A model generated the notes under the pieces. It worked only from the letters and a program-made list of their open reading frames with translations. It was not told the DNA's origin and ran no database searches. The translations under genes and the position numbers were made by a program. From an uncultured Oscillospiraceae bacterium (lineage in GTDB: Bacteria; Bacillota; Clostridia; Oscillospirales; Oscillospiraceae), in NCBI GenBank assembly GCA_900756575.1, contig CAAEKQ010000072.1, forward strand, positions 1 to 32,894: DNA of 32,894 nt, read 5' to 3'. Shown here piece by piece: positions 7,992 through 14,337 of this stretch (the first letter of the stretch is position 1; the number at the start of each line of letters is the position of its first letter).

Positions 7992-8037
7992 CCGGGCGCT
8001 GAATTGGGTAACCAAGAAAACCCCAAAACAGCCCCGG
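7992..8037 (-). other. Hairpin directly following tRNA-like element A
   Basis: On the minus strand CCGGG/CCCGG plus GCTG/CAGC form a 9-bp stem with one bulged base, and an inner TTGG-TTAC-CCAA mini-hairpin closes the end. It starts one base after the 3' end of element A, as a processed leader or spacer might. There is no T-tract, so it is not a terminator. Confidence 0.4.
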
Positions 8038-8107
8038 CTCCGGGAGGACGATTTGAACGCCCTTCTGTAGGAGAGGAGATGAACCCCTACGCGCTGGCTG
8101 CCCCGGA
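8038..8107 (-). ncRNA. tRNA-like element A (possible degenerate tRNA with CAU in the anticodon loop)
   Basis: Minus strand, 70 bases. Acceptor stem TCCGGGG/TCCCGGA forms 7 pairs (one G-U). The T arm GGGCG/CGTCC has one G-U pair and a canonical TTCAAAT loop. An anticodon-like hairpin AGGGG/CCTCT has loop TTCATCT, so the anticodon would read CAU. The D arm is missing: only 12 bases lie between acceptor and anticodon stem, and the variable region is 9 bases. No CCA is encoded. Element A and element B have the same 38-base distance between acceptor 5' strand and T arm, which suggests a shared design. Confidence 0.5.
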
Positions 8108-8190
8108 ATAGGAAAGGTGAGCAGGCGTTTCCCTCGCTCACCTAATTTTTGCATTGTAATCATATCACACTGTTGTTTCGTTATATAGTG

Positions 8191-8215
8191 AGATTATGTC
8201 AGATTATGTGAGATT
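8191..8215. repeat. Tandem 10-bp repeat at the end of the late-regulator gene
   Basis: AGATTATGTC and AGATTATGTG follow each other directly at 8191 and 8201, then a partial third copy (AGATT) at 8211. The repeat covers the last codons and stop of the ArpU-like gene. It lies just upstream, in minus-strand sense, of the structured RNA and the packaging genes, where a late-promoter regulator would bind. A TATGAT -10-like box lies about 15-20 bases further downstream on the minus strand, without a clear -35. Confidence 0.4.
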
Positions 8216-8613
8216 CTTTTCATTGCGGAGTTGTGGAGCTGGATGCAATAGCGATATACATAATGCAGATTGTTGGCTACCTGATCCCATGAGTTGCACA
8301 GGATATAGCGCTGCGTCAGCACGTCCCGCTCAGGCCCCGGCGGAAGGGACTGAACGATGTCAATTGCGTCCGCACGGATGGCAAACTGCTCCTGTATTGC
8401 CGCTGAGAGTTCCGCTTTGCGATCAGCAATCCGGATGGCGGCAGTTTCTACCTCACCACGCCCGCCAGAGGCTTGCACAATGGGCTTGCTATAGTCAAAG
8501 GATTTCAGCGTTTGCAAGTCCCTATCCAGTTTCTCCAGTTCAACGGTCAGAAGCGAAACCCGGCGGTCTACGCTCCGGGCCTTTTTTAGGATTTCCCTGG
8601 GGCTGCCACTCAC
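8194..8613 (-). CDS. ArpU/DUF1492-type phage late transcription regulator
   Basis: 139 residues. Residues about 1-85 are helical and highly charged (a coiled-coil-like stretch with LLTVELEKLDRDLQTL). The C-terminus (RDVLTQRYILCNSWDQVANNLHYVYRYCIQLHNSAMKRI) has the sigma70 region 4-like helix-turn-helix pattern of DUF1492/ArpU proteins. These sit at the end of the early region in Firmicutes phages and are thought to switch on packaging and structural genes. GTG start at 8613 overlaps the upstream stop as GTGA. The stop lies inside a tandem repeat (8191-8215). Confidence 0.75.
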   Translation of the reverse strand: MSGSPREILKKARSVDRRVSLLTVELEKLDRDLQTLKSFDYSKPIVQASGGRGEVETAAIRIADRKAELSAAIQEQFAIRADAIDIVQSLPPGPERDVLTQRYILCNSWDQVANNLHYVYRYCIQLHNSAMKRISHNLT

Positions 8614-8918
8614 CGGTATTCCCTCCCATCCTTATCCCGGAGCACGATCCGCCCCACCAGTTCGAAGTCGCTGAGCCCGATTACATATTTCAGCGTCTTA
8701 ATCAGCCGCGCCAGCTCGGCCTCCCTGGCGTTCTCGGACTTGATGACACCGTATGCTGTAGGGTCGTTGTAGCCCTCACTGTTTTGCCATGGTTTCATAC
8801 CGATTCCTCCTGTATTGTTTTCCACCTGTCGATTAAATGCTGCTTCCCCTGCGGAACCACAGAATCGCTTGTATGGGCAGCGGGAAAACGCCTTTTTACT
8901 GCAATGGTAAGTAGACAT
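8610..8918 (-). CDS. Small phage protein of unknown function; two parts in one frame
   Basis: 102 residues if read from the ATG at 8918, which has AGGAGG 13 bases upstream, inside the last codons of the methyltransferase. Residues 1-39 contain Cys 6, 14 and 20 (CPYKRFCG), a small Cys-rich motif common in tiny phage proteins. A second ATG at 8798 has a better ribosome binding site (AGGAGG, 8 bases) and gives a 62-residue helical protein beginning MKPWQNSEGY and ending VLRDKDGREYR. Either both parts form one protein, or two small genes have become joined in frame. I do not recognise either part. Confidence 0.55.
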   Translation of the reverse strand: MSTYHCSKKAFSRCPYKRFCGSAGEAAFNRQVENNTGGIGMKPWQNSEGYNDPTAYGVIKSENAREAELARLIKTLKYVIGLSDFELVGRIVLRDKDGREYR

Positions 8919-8927
8919 TATTCGGTG

Positions 8928-9560
8928 TCAACCTCCTACAAAAAGGCTCTGTTGGGCCGTAAATTCTTGATATGCGTCTTCCTGTCGGCTGAAATATACT
9001 GGGTCAATTTCATACCCAATAAAATCAAGTCCAGCTTCGTAGGCAGCCCTTCGGCTGGTGCCACTGCCCACATGGGTATCAAGGATTTTGCATCCTGGTT
9101 TGGCGTACTTTTGATATATCCACCGGTATAGTGCCAACGGCTTTTGCATCGGGTGTATACGCACACTGTCTCTTCCGCACGCCCCCCCAAAATAAGGGTA
9201 ATCAAAGCATTTTGCTGTTTTCGCAAAACTTGTCCACGCCAGCTCGCCATCTGCGTAGGTGTCCACCGGTTGATGCTTGTACCAAAAAATAAATTCCTTT
9301 GTTGGTGGCAGCATATCGGATAAGTGGTTGTAACCCCATATGATCTGATTTTTGGACACTCGCATAAGCTCGGCGAAATATTCTTTCCCTGGTTTCAGGT
9401 CGTTTGCGACGTGAACATCACCGTATGCGCTTATGCGGCTGGTCGCTTTGAATGCTTTGTTTATGCCATACGGTGGATCAACAACCGCAAGGTCAAAATA
9501 CTTGTCCGGGTATTCCCGCAGCCCAACCATGCAGTCCGTGTTATAGACAATATTGGTCAC
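8928..9560 (-). CDS. DNA methyltransferase, DPPY type (N4-cytosine/N6-adenine, beta class order)
   Basis: 210 residues. DPPYG at about 28-32 near the N-terminus is the catalytic motif IV, and THVGSGTS near the C-terminus is the S-adenosylmethionine-binding FxGxG-like motif I. This order, catalytic before AdoMet motif, is that of beta-class enzymes. RIHPMQKPLALYRWIYQKYAKPG is the typical pre-motif-I segment. No restriction gene is near, so it is an orphan phage enzyme, probably protecting phage DNA. GTG start at 9560 overlaps the upstream stop as GTGA, with GGAGGT 7 bases upstream; longer in-frame starts overlap the upstream gene and have no such site. Confidence 0.88.
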   Translation of the reverse strand: MTNIVYNTDCMVGLREYPDKYFDLAVVDPPYGINKAFKATSRISAYGDVHVANDLKPGKEYFAELMRVSKNQIIWGYNHLSDMLPPTKEFIFWYKHQPVDTYADGELAWTSFAKTAKCFDYPYFGGACGRDSVRIHPMQKPLALYRWIYQKYAKPGCKILDTHVGSGTSRRAAYEAGLDFIGYEIDPVYFSRQEDAYQEFTAQQSLFVGG

Positions 9561-9913
9561 GTTGGCACCTCCGGTTCGTCCTGACAATACATCCAGTGGG
9601 TGATTTCCACCTTTACCACATCGTCGCTGCTCCTCGGGTCTCCGTCCCACCATAGCCACTTGTTGTCGTCCACCCGTGTTGCAACATCATCCGTATGTAT
9701 CACATTTGAGCTATAAAAATCTCGGTATGCCACGATGGCAGGAACCCATAGCGGCGGTTTCTCATTCTCCACGCTCACCCATGGCCCCGGCAGCCTCGAA
9801 ATCACCGAAATCGCCATAGCCGCCGCAGTTGCGGCCTCAGCGCTGCCCTTGCAGCTCTCCGCAAATTCCCTCAGCGCCGCAATTGCGGCCTGACGTTCAA
9901 TGTAATCCGCCAT
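9557..9913 (-). CDS. DUF551-like phage protein
   Basis: 118 residues. The N-terminal helical part (MADYIERQAAIAALREFAES) is followed by PWVSVENEKPPLWVPAIVAYRDF and near the end VKVEITHWMYCQDEPEVP. The W-V-S-V...P...THWM...P layout is that of DUF551, a family found in many phage early regions and of unknown function. The ATG at 9913-9911 overlaps the upstream stop as TAATG and has GGAGG upstream, so the longer frame starting at 10051 is not used. Confidence 0.7.
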   Translation of the reverse strand: MADYIERQAAIAALREFAESCKGSAEAATAAAMAISVISRLPGPWVSVENEKPPLWVPAIVAYRDFYSSNVIHTDDVATRVDDNKWLWWDGDPRSSDDVVKVEITHWMYCQDEPEVPT

Positions 9914-10425
9914 TATATCCCTCCTTTTGTGATATCGACGCCATAAGCGTCCAACAGCCGTTTGGCGGCCTGTCTGTTGATCCGATGTCTCTGCCAACTG
10001 CCTTTCGCCCCGTTGAGACTGAGGCCCGAAGCGTTGGAAATCTCTATCCACGTGTGCTCCCGTTTCAGAGCGTAAGCCTTGTCCATATCCAAATCCGCTG
10101 TCAGGGCGTAGGGCTTCCGGCTGAGCTTCTCAGGCTTAGCCGGTTTGCCCAGCTCCTGAGCTAGCAGCGCCCACGCTTCCGCCGTGACGGCGCCGGGGTT
10201 GTCCTGCAACAAGGACAGCTTGGCCCGGGGGTTGCCGTGCATCCACTCGGTGCAGTTGGTATCAAAGGTCATGCCCTCCAGGCTCTCACGCCCGGTGCGC
10301 TGGTAGTGCAGCCATATCCGGCTGTGATGGGTGAGACAGAGGGAGTAGCCGCAATGATATTCTTTGCTGTTGCCTGCGTTTGAAAGTCTCCAGACGCAGG
10401 TTCTACAGCTCCGTTTTGCCTGCAT
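9913..10425 (-). CDS. Cys-rich phage protein, putative DNA-binding
   Basis: 170 residues, ATG at 10425 with GGGAGG upstream. The first 60 residues hold several Cys and His (RSCRTCVWRLS, YHCGYSLCLTHHSR, FDTNCTEW), likely a zinc-binding unit. The C-terminal part (REHTWIEISNASGLSLNGAKGSWQRHRINRQAAKRLLDAYGVDI) looks like a helix-turn-helix. It lies between the replication-organiser gene and the DUF551 gene, so a role in replication or regulation is possible. I do not recognise the family. Confidence 0.55.
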   Translation of the reverse strand: MQAKRSCRTCVWRLSNAGNSKEYHCGYSLCLTHHSRIWLHYQRTGRESLEGMTFDTNCTEWMHGNPRAKLSLLQDNPGAVTAEAWALLAQELGKPAKPEKLSRKPYALTADLDMDKAYALKREHTWIEISNASGLSLNGAKGSWQRHRINRQAAKRLLDAYGVDITKGGI

Positions 10426-10427
10426 GG

Positions 10428-11144
10428 TTATCCCTCCCTCAGCTGTTCCCGGTACCGCGCCAGCGCCGAAATAGAGGCACGTTCGGTTTCACCGGGCTGG
10501 AACTTGCCGTCTGGGAGACCAGAGGGCTTCTTGGAGGTCTTTCCTTTGTCCTCCCGCGCCCAGTTGCGGATGGTAGCCAGGTGGTTCTTGTATTTCTTGC
10601 CCGTGGACGCGATATAACCTGAAAGCCGCTCTATGTAGTCCTGATAGGTGCCGGGAAGCTCCGTTTTCAGCTTCTCCAGGTCTTCATCGGACAGCAAAAC
10701 GTTTTTGTATTCGCCGTATTTATGCCGTTTCGGCCCAGCTGCGGCCTTTTCAAGCTCGGGTGCGGGTGGCTCCTCTGGAGCCTTAATATCTTCTTTCAGT
10801 TCAGTTATAGTTCTGTTAGGGTTCTGTTTGGGTTGGCTTTCCCGGGTTTCGTTAAAAACCGTTGGGTTTTCTGGGTTTCCATCAAAACCAACCGCTTTTT
10901 TAGGCCGTCCGCCTTTTCTGCCGTTTTTTGCGTTCGCGTCACACTTTTTGGTGTACGCCTCCGCAAACCTGTTTTCCCGATTTCGTGCCGTCTTCCAAAA
11001 CAGCCGTTCGGTGCCTTTTAGTTCGGGCTCCTCACCAGTGGTACTGTAGTATAACAGCCCCCTGATGAGCCGCCCGAACTCTGCGTCACCTAAGCAGTCC
11101 ATTTCTTCGAGGTACTCGTTCGGGAGATAGGTAATCTCCTTCAT
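10428..11144 (-). CDS. Phage replication-organiser-like protein (DUF6291-type N-terminus)
   Basis: 238 residues. The N-terminal about 100 residues (YLPNEYLEEMDCLGDAEFGRLIRGLLYYSTTGEEPEL, then RLFWKTARNRENRFAEAY, then a basic GRKGGRPKKA) match the DUF6291-like domain at the front of many Firmicutes phage replication proteins. A Pro/Glu-rich linker follows, then a C-terminal helical part with YIASTGKKYKNHLATIRNWARED, the DnaD-like pattern. It probably opens the phage origin or loads helicase. It lies next to SSB, HNH and ERF genes. The ATG at 11144 has AGGAG 6 bases upstream. No helicase or DnaC-like loader is visible in this window. Confidence 0.7.
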   Translation of the reverse strand: MKEITYLPNEYLEEMDCLGDAEFGRLIRGLLYYSTTGEEPELKGTERLFWKTARNRENRFAEAYTKKCDANAKNGRKGGRPKKAVGFDGNPENPTVFNETRESQPKQNPNRTITELKEDIKAPEEPPAPELEKAAAGPKRHKYGEYKNVLLSDEDLEKLKTELPGTYQDYIERLSGYIASTGKKYKNHLATIRNWAREDKGKTSKKPSGLPDGKFQPGETERASISALARYREQLREG

Positions 11145-11160
11145 AGCGCTCTCCTATCCG

Positions 11161-11571
11161 TCAAAACGGTAAATCGCTGTCGTCGTCTTCCAGCAGAGTA
11201 AAATCAGAAGAACCGTCGCTGGGGGCATCATAGCTGCCGGAACTGGTGTTATGTTTGCTTCCGGCAAAATAGATGTTGCTGGCTACAACCTCATAGGCCG
11301 TCCGCTTGTTACCGTTCTTGTCCTCGTAGCGGCGGCTGGTCAGTCGCCCGGAAACAATCGCCATCTGGCCCTTCTCAAAGTATTTCTCGGCAAATTCTGC
11401 CGTGCCTCTCCAGGCAACGATGGGAATAAAATCCACGCCTCTCTCGCCATTTTGAGCCTTGTAGTCCTGATCCACGGCCAAATTAAAGGATGCTACCGCA
11501 ATCCCGCTCTGCGTCCGTCTCAGTTCTGGAGCAGCTGTAAGCCGTCCAGCTAGTGTGATGTGATTAAGCAT
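11161..11571 (-). CDS. ssb: Single-stranded DNA-binding protein
   Basis: 136 residues. OB-fold signature from the start (MLNHITLAGRLTAAPELRRTQSGIAVASFNLAV), then RGVDFIPIVAWRGTAEFAEKY, KGQMAIVSGRLTSRRYEDKNG and a Ser/Asp-rich tail ending DDSDLPF, the conserved acidic tip that binds partner proteins. It coats single-stranded DNA during phage replication and recombination. The ATG at 11571 overlaps the HNH gene by 8 bases and has an A-G-rich ribosome binding site. Confidence 0.95.
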   Translation of the reverse strand: MLNHITLAGRLTAAPELRRTQSGIAVASFNLAVDQDYKAQNGERGVDFIPIVAWRGTAEFAEKYFEKGQMAIVSGRLTSRRYEDKNGNKRTAYEVVASNIYFAGSKHNTSSGSYDAPSDGSSDFTLLEDDDSDLPF

Positions 11572-11872
11572 TGTGTCCCCCTTTATGGTATACCAGCCCG
11601 TCCGGATTCCAGCCCGGATATCTGGCTCTCAAATAGTCCTCAATGATCCGCTTGTATGCGGGTCGTAATGCGCTCTGGTCATACTGCCGGTGGCACCTGT
11701 CACACAGCGTCACGATATTCTGCTCCACGCCCAGCCCCAGAGCGGAGCGTGGGATGTAGTGGCACCACGGGTTTCCCGGTGCGCCGCAAATGATGCAGCG
11801 CCCATTGTCCCGCTCCCGGACGACCTTTTTAACCTCCGCCGGGATGGATGTTGCTTTTTTAACGCTCCCCAT
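11564..11872 (-). CDS. HNH endonuclease
   Basis: 102 residues from the ATG at 11872 with GGAGG 6 bases upstream. The longer in-frame start at 11926 lies inside the preceding gene. A zinc-binding CIICG near residue 27 and CDRCH near 60 surround CHYIPRSALGLGVEQNIVTLC, which gives the H, N and H of the HNH motif. The small size and site within the replication cluster, not beside terminase, suggest a role in DNA processing or recombination; a homing role is also possible. It overlaps both neighbours. Confidence 0.85.
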   Translation of the reverse strand: MGSVKKATSIPAEVKKVVRERDNGRCIICGAPGNPWCHYIPRSALGLGVEQNIVTLCDRCHRQYDQSALRPAYKRIIEDYLRARYPGWNPDGLVYHKGGHNA

Positions 11873-12395
11873 GCCAATCCTCCAGCATTGCCGCCAGCTG
11901 ATCCGGCGGCAAATATTCAATGCCATTCTCGCGGCACTCGGCGACGATCAGGTCAATGAGCCGGGCCATCTGGGCAGTGTCGTAGACGCTGGAACCATAA
12001 TAGAGGGCCACATCCAGGGTGCCAGTTTTAACCCCGGCCCCGATCACGTCAACCAACCAGCCCTTGCCGTTGTTGCCCCAAGTTTCCCGGAGCTTGTCAA
12101 GGCCCTGAAGGTCAACGGTGACGGTGGTGTAGTTGTCGCCAACGTCCGGGATCAGCTGACGGTATATCTCCTCTGGGGGGAGGTGGAGCGCCGCAGACAG
12201 CTTGCCCAGCAGCGTCCATGCGTAGGCATTGGCGGATAAACTCCGTTTATCCCGCCAGCGGGTGATCTTGACCCGCTGGGGTTTGTCCGTGCTCTCGGCG
12301 TAGGCTCTGGCCTCCTGCCCGTCCGCCACCAGAAGATGGAGCCACGTGCCGTCTTGGTCAATAGACCAGTTGATCCGGTCAGCTCTGGTTTCCAT
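11859..12395 (-). CDS. Putative phage recombination protein (NinB-like size and context)
   Basis: 178 residues, ATG at 12395, starting 17 bases inside the end of the ERF gene. N-terminal beta-like segment (INWSIDQDGTWLHLLVADG) and a central WRDKRSLSANAYAWTLLGKLSAALHLPPEEIYRQLI helical part, which is typical of phage proteins annotated as NinB/hypothetical recombination mediator: they share the RS..ANAY.W.L...I......EEIY motif. The C-terminus has IEYLPPDQLAAMLEDW. It lies between ERF and HNH genes, which supports a recombination role. Enzymatic activity is not evident. Confidence 0.55.
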   Translation of the reverse strand: METRADRINWSIDQDGTWLHLLVADGQEARAYAESTDKPQRVKITRWRDKRSLSANAYAWTLLGKLSAALHLPPEEIYRQLIPDVGDNYTTVTVDLQGLDKLRETWGNNGKGWLVDVIGAGVKTGTLDVALYYGSSVYDTAQMARLIDLIVAECRENGIEYLPPDQLAAMLEDWHGER

Positions 12396-13029
12396 TGCTC
12401 TGCTCCTGTGCGCGTCTCACGGTGTAGCAGTCACCGCAGAGCGGCACGCCGTACTTCTGGATGGTCTTGTTGACCATCGTCTTGGCGCCGGTTTTAGAGC
12501 CGTTTGCCCAGGTCACATCAGTAATGGGCTTGCCGCAGTCCTTACACTTGACCACAGCCGGGGGCGGAGCGGGAGGCGTAGGCTTGTCCGGCTGCTTATC
12601 GGGCTGCTTTTTGGTGGCGTCCTTGCCGGTCTGTCTTCCATATGCGTCAGTGTCGGGGTCTTTTGCATCGTCGATGCAAAACAGCCCATTGAGTGCATAC
12701 TTCCGCGCGTAGCTTGACGCCGCTCCAGTAAGCTGGCAATCATCCATGCCCTTCTTGCTTTCCGGTTCTCTTGCATATGCAGATACGTACACGTTTTCAC
12801 CAGTTTCTGCATCTGCAAACGTCGCCACGGCCTTGACGTAAAACCTGCCGTTGATATACTCCAGCTCGTCGGAGATCATCACCAGCGCATTGTGCGCCTT
12901 ACACAGTGGCTTGACTGCCTCCAGAATATCCTCGCAACTGCGATAGTTAAAGTTGCCGAAAACACTATGCTGGTTTTTGGGGGCTTTGAGCTCTGCCTGA
13001 ATCGCCAGCAGCTTATCATAGATCCCCAT
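12379..13029 (-). CDS. ERF-family single-strand annealing protein with C-terminal zinc ribbon
   Basis: 216 residues from the ATG at 13029 (GGAGG about 7 bases upstream); it overlaps the upstream gene by 14 bases. ERF domain at about residues 1-130: YDKLLAIQAELKAPKNQ, FNYRSCEDILEAVKPL, and SYARKYALNGLFCIDD are the family motifs. A Lys/Pro/Gln-rich linker (about 135-162) leads to a small C-terminal zinc ribbon with CKDCG and CGDC. ERF proteins anneal complementary single strands in phage recombination. The zinc ribbon may help bind DNA. Next to SSB and a NinB-like gene it forms a recombination module. Confidence 0.9.
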   Translation of the reverse strand: MGIYDKLLAIQAELKAPKNQHSVFGNFNYRSCEDILEAVKPLCKAHNALVMISDELEYINGRFYVKAVATFADAETGENVYVSAYAREPESKKGMDDCQLTGAASSYARKYALNGLFCIDDAKDPDTDAYGRQTGKDATKKQPDKQPDKPTPPAPPPAVVKCKDCGKPITDVTWANGSKTGAKTMVNKTIQKYGVPLCGDCYTVRRAQEQSNGNQS

Positions 13030-13246
13030 CGTCGTCCTCCTCTCCAAATTTTAACGGGCACCGAGACCCAATGTATTTGTCCGGGTACTCGCATACCTGG
13101 CCATTAAGGCCGCAGGTGGAATAAGTCCGCCGGAAGTACCAGCATTGACGGCAGTTGATATCCAGATTGCCATGTAGGTCAATCGGAAAGTTGACTGTGA
13201 CCGTCGCCGTGCCGGTAACATAGCCTTGCACGCCGCTCTGGATCAT
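13016..13246 (-). CDS. Small Cys-rich phage protein
   Basis: 76 residues. ATG at 13246 overlaps the stop of the preceding gene as ATGA with GGAGG about 7 bases upstream. A beta-like N-terminus (VTGTATVTVNFPIDLHGNLD) is followed by CRQCWYFRRTYSTCGLNGQVCEYP and CPLKFG, with six Cys in all, likely a metal-binding unit. The layout resembles small phage proteins next to ERF genes. Function unknown. Confidence 0.65.
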   Translation of the reverse strand: MIQSGVQGYVTGTATVTVNFPIDLHGNLDINCRQCWYFRRTYSTCGLNGQVCEYPDKYIGSRCPLKFGEEDDDGDL

Positions 13247-13458
13247 ACCGTCGCCTCCAAAAACTCGGGCAGGATATCATCTGCGGCTGCATCCTTGCAG
13301 TCCAGACAATACTTGTGCCCGTTGAAGCAGTAGCAGACATCATCCTGGATAGGCTCATCGCAGGCGTAGCATCTCGGGAGCTTGTCCAGCAATTCCTGTT
13401 GATCCCGATCCCAGCGGTCGAAATCCGCAATGGGATCATCCGAATAATAAAGTGACAT
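13243..13458 (-). CDS. Small zinc-ribbon phage protein
   Basis: 71 residues beginning MSLYYSDDPIADFDRWDRDQ. CYACDEPIQDDVCYCFNGHKYCLDCKD carries CxxC near 35 and CxxC near 55 plus CYC and His, a zinc-finger-like unit. AGGAG lies 10 bases upstream of the ATG at 13458. The plus-strand promoter at 13475-13503 lies right behind this ribosome binding site and faces away. Function unknown. Confidence 0.7.
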   Translation of the reverse strand: MSLYYSDDPIADFDRWDRDQQELLDKLPRCYACDEPIQDDVCYCFNGHKYCLDCKDAAADDILPEFLEATV

Positions 13459-13474
13459 TTTTTACAATCTCCTA

Positions 13475-13503
13475 TTGACAAATTGTGACATTAAATGTAT
13501 AAT
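13475..13503 (+). promoter_or_regulatory. Consensus sigma70 promoter for small RNA 1
   Basis: TTGACA (13475-13480), 17-base spacer, TATAAT (13498-13503): both boxes match consensus and point against the surrounding minus-strand genes. TTGACA-N5-TGACA direct repeats and an ACAAATTGT inverted repeat in the spacer could be a binding site. Confidence 0.8.
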
Positions 13504-13509
13504 GTTTAC

Positions 13510-13589
13510 GTTTTGTAAGTCTCACTTTTTCACTTTCCCTGCGTTTGCTGTCCCACTGGGCGTTGTGTCCAGTGGGACAGACTTTTTTT
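13510..13589 (+). ncRNA. Putative phage small RNA 1
   Basis: About 80 bases from the predicted start near 13510 to the T-tract at 13583-13589. There is no ORF with a ribosome binding site in it. The unstructured 5' half is pyrimidine-rich and carries CCCTGCGTTTGC (13537-13548). The 3' half is a strong terminator hairpin. The RNA ends on the stop codon of the convergent gene at 13588. The core CCCTGC-TTTGC-GTC and the hairpin design are shared with small RNA 2. Roles could be antisense control, a replication primer, or a host-directed regulator or mimic. Confidence 0.6.
13548..13589 (+). terminator. Intrinsic terminator of small RNA 1
   Basis: A perfect 12-bp stem CTGTCCCACTGG/CCAGTGGGACAG around a 9-base loop, followed by AC and seven T on the plus strand. 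On the minus strand there is no T-tract, so it serves plus-strand transcription only. Confidence 0.85.
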
Positions 13590-14319
13590 ACAGAGCGATA
13601 ACAACCGTGCCTGCCCCAACCTCTTTTTCAAGGGCCTTTTCCAGGTACTCCTTGATAGTCTGGCGTGCAGTCAGCTTCCACATTCCGCCGTCAGCCTCGA
13701 CGAACTTAATGCCGCGCTCAGTAACACGGATCAAGAACCGGCTTTCGGGCTGCTCTACCTCCTGGAATGTACGGTACGGACGCAGTCGGATGATGGGACG
13801 AATGTTGGCGTTTTTCTGGAGTGCAACGCCGCTCTGGGTGACAACGGAGGTAGCAATGCCATTGTCGTTGTATGTGACCTTGCTCCCCGTGGTGATGTCG
13901 CTCAGAAGCTTCAGCGCATAGGTCGTGTCCTCGGTTTCCTGGAACCGTGCCCGCAGCGCAATCATGGCCTGTTCGAAGCCCAGCAGTGTTTCAGGCTCCC
14001 AGCCGGGTACATCCGTGGCCTTGACCTCATAGGGGACAGTCCGGAGGCATCGCGCCTTAAAATTCGGGACGGTGAAGGCAACTACATTCGTGTGACTGGG
14101 GATCTGAATGAACAGCGGGGCTCCGTAGGCGTGCTCCAGTTCCGTTTTCACCATCTTCACCAAGGCATCCAGGCTGTTCAGTGTGATGGTTGCAACCTGA
14201 TCCAGTTCGGGGCGGAGTTCCTCGGCACCGTTGGGCCCAATCATAAAGGTGCCGTTTCCGATGACTTCGAGTCTAGGGGTTGCCATGGAGGCAATCTTTT
14301 CAATAGCTTCTTTCAACAT
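13588..14319 (-). CDS. Conserved phage early protein (DUF2303-like)
   Basis: 243 residues, ATG at 14319 with AAGGAGG 8 bases upstream. Motifs: LDALVKMVKTELEH early, PLFIQIPSHTNVVAFT, a central LLGFEQAMIALRARFQETEDTTYALKLLSDITTGSKVTYNDNG, and C-terminal RPYRTFQEVEQPESRFLIRV plus FVEADGGMWKLTARQTIKEYLE. This layout (RPYRTF.E..QP.S.F, EADGG.W, IKEYL) is well known in Firmicutes phage early regions and resembles DUF2303/YfdQ; function is not established. It is usually paired with the small protein encoded just upstream here. Confidence 0.65.
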   Translation of the reverse strand: MLKEAIEKIASMATPRLEVIGNGTFMIGPNGAEELRPELDQVATITLNSLDALVKMVKTELEHAYGAPLFIQIPSHTNVVAFTVPNFKARCLRTVPYEVKATDVPGWEPETLLGFEQAMIALRARFQETEDTTYALKLLSDITTGSKVTYNDNGIATSVVTQSGVALQKNANIRPIIRLRPYRTFQEVEQPESRFLIRVTERGIKFVEADGGMWKLTARQTIKEYLEKALEKEVGAGTVVIAL

Positions 14320-14337
14320 ATTTATATCCTCCTTTAA

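Noticed and set aside
7981..8163. 60-codon minus-strand ORF in the gap before terminase
   Set aside because: It covers tRNA-like element A and a hairpin, has no ribosome binding site, and its sequence is explained by the RNA structures.
13548..13589. Hairpin as terminator of the minus-strand operon
   Set aside because: There is no T-tract on the minus-strand side; the seven T are on the plus strand, next to a plus-strand promoter.
13475..13921. 148-codon plus-strand ORF starting at the sRNA 1 promoter
   Set aside because: Its start codon lies in the -35 box, upstream of the predicted transcript, and the frame runs through the terminator into the antisense of the DUF2303-like gene.
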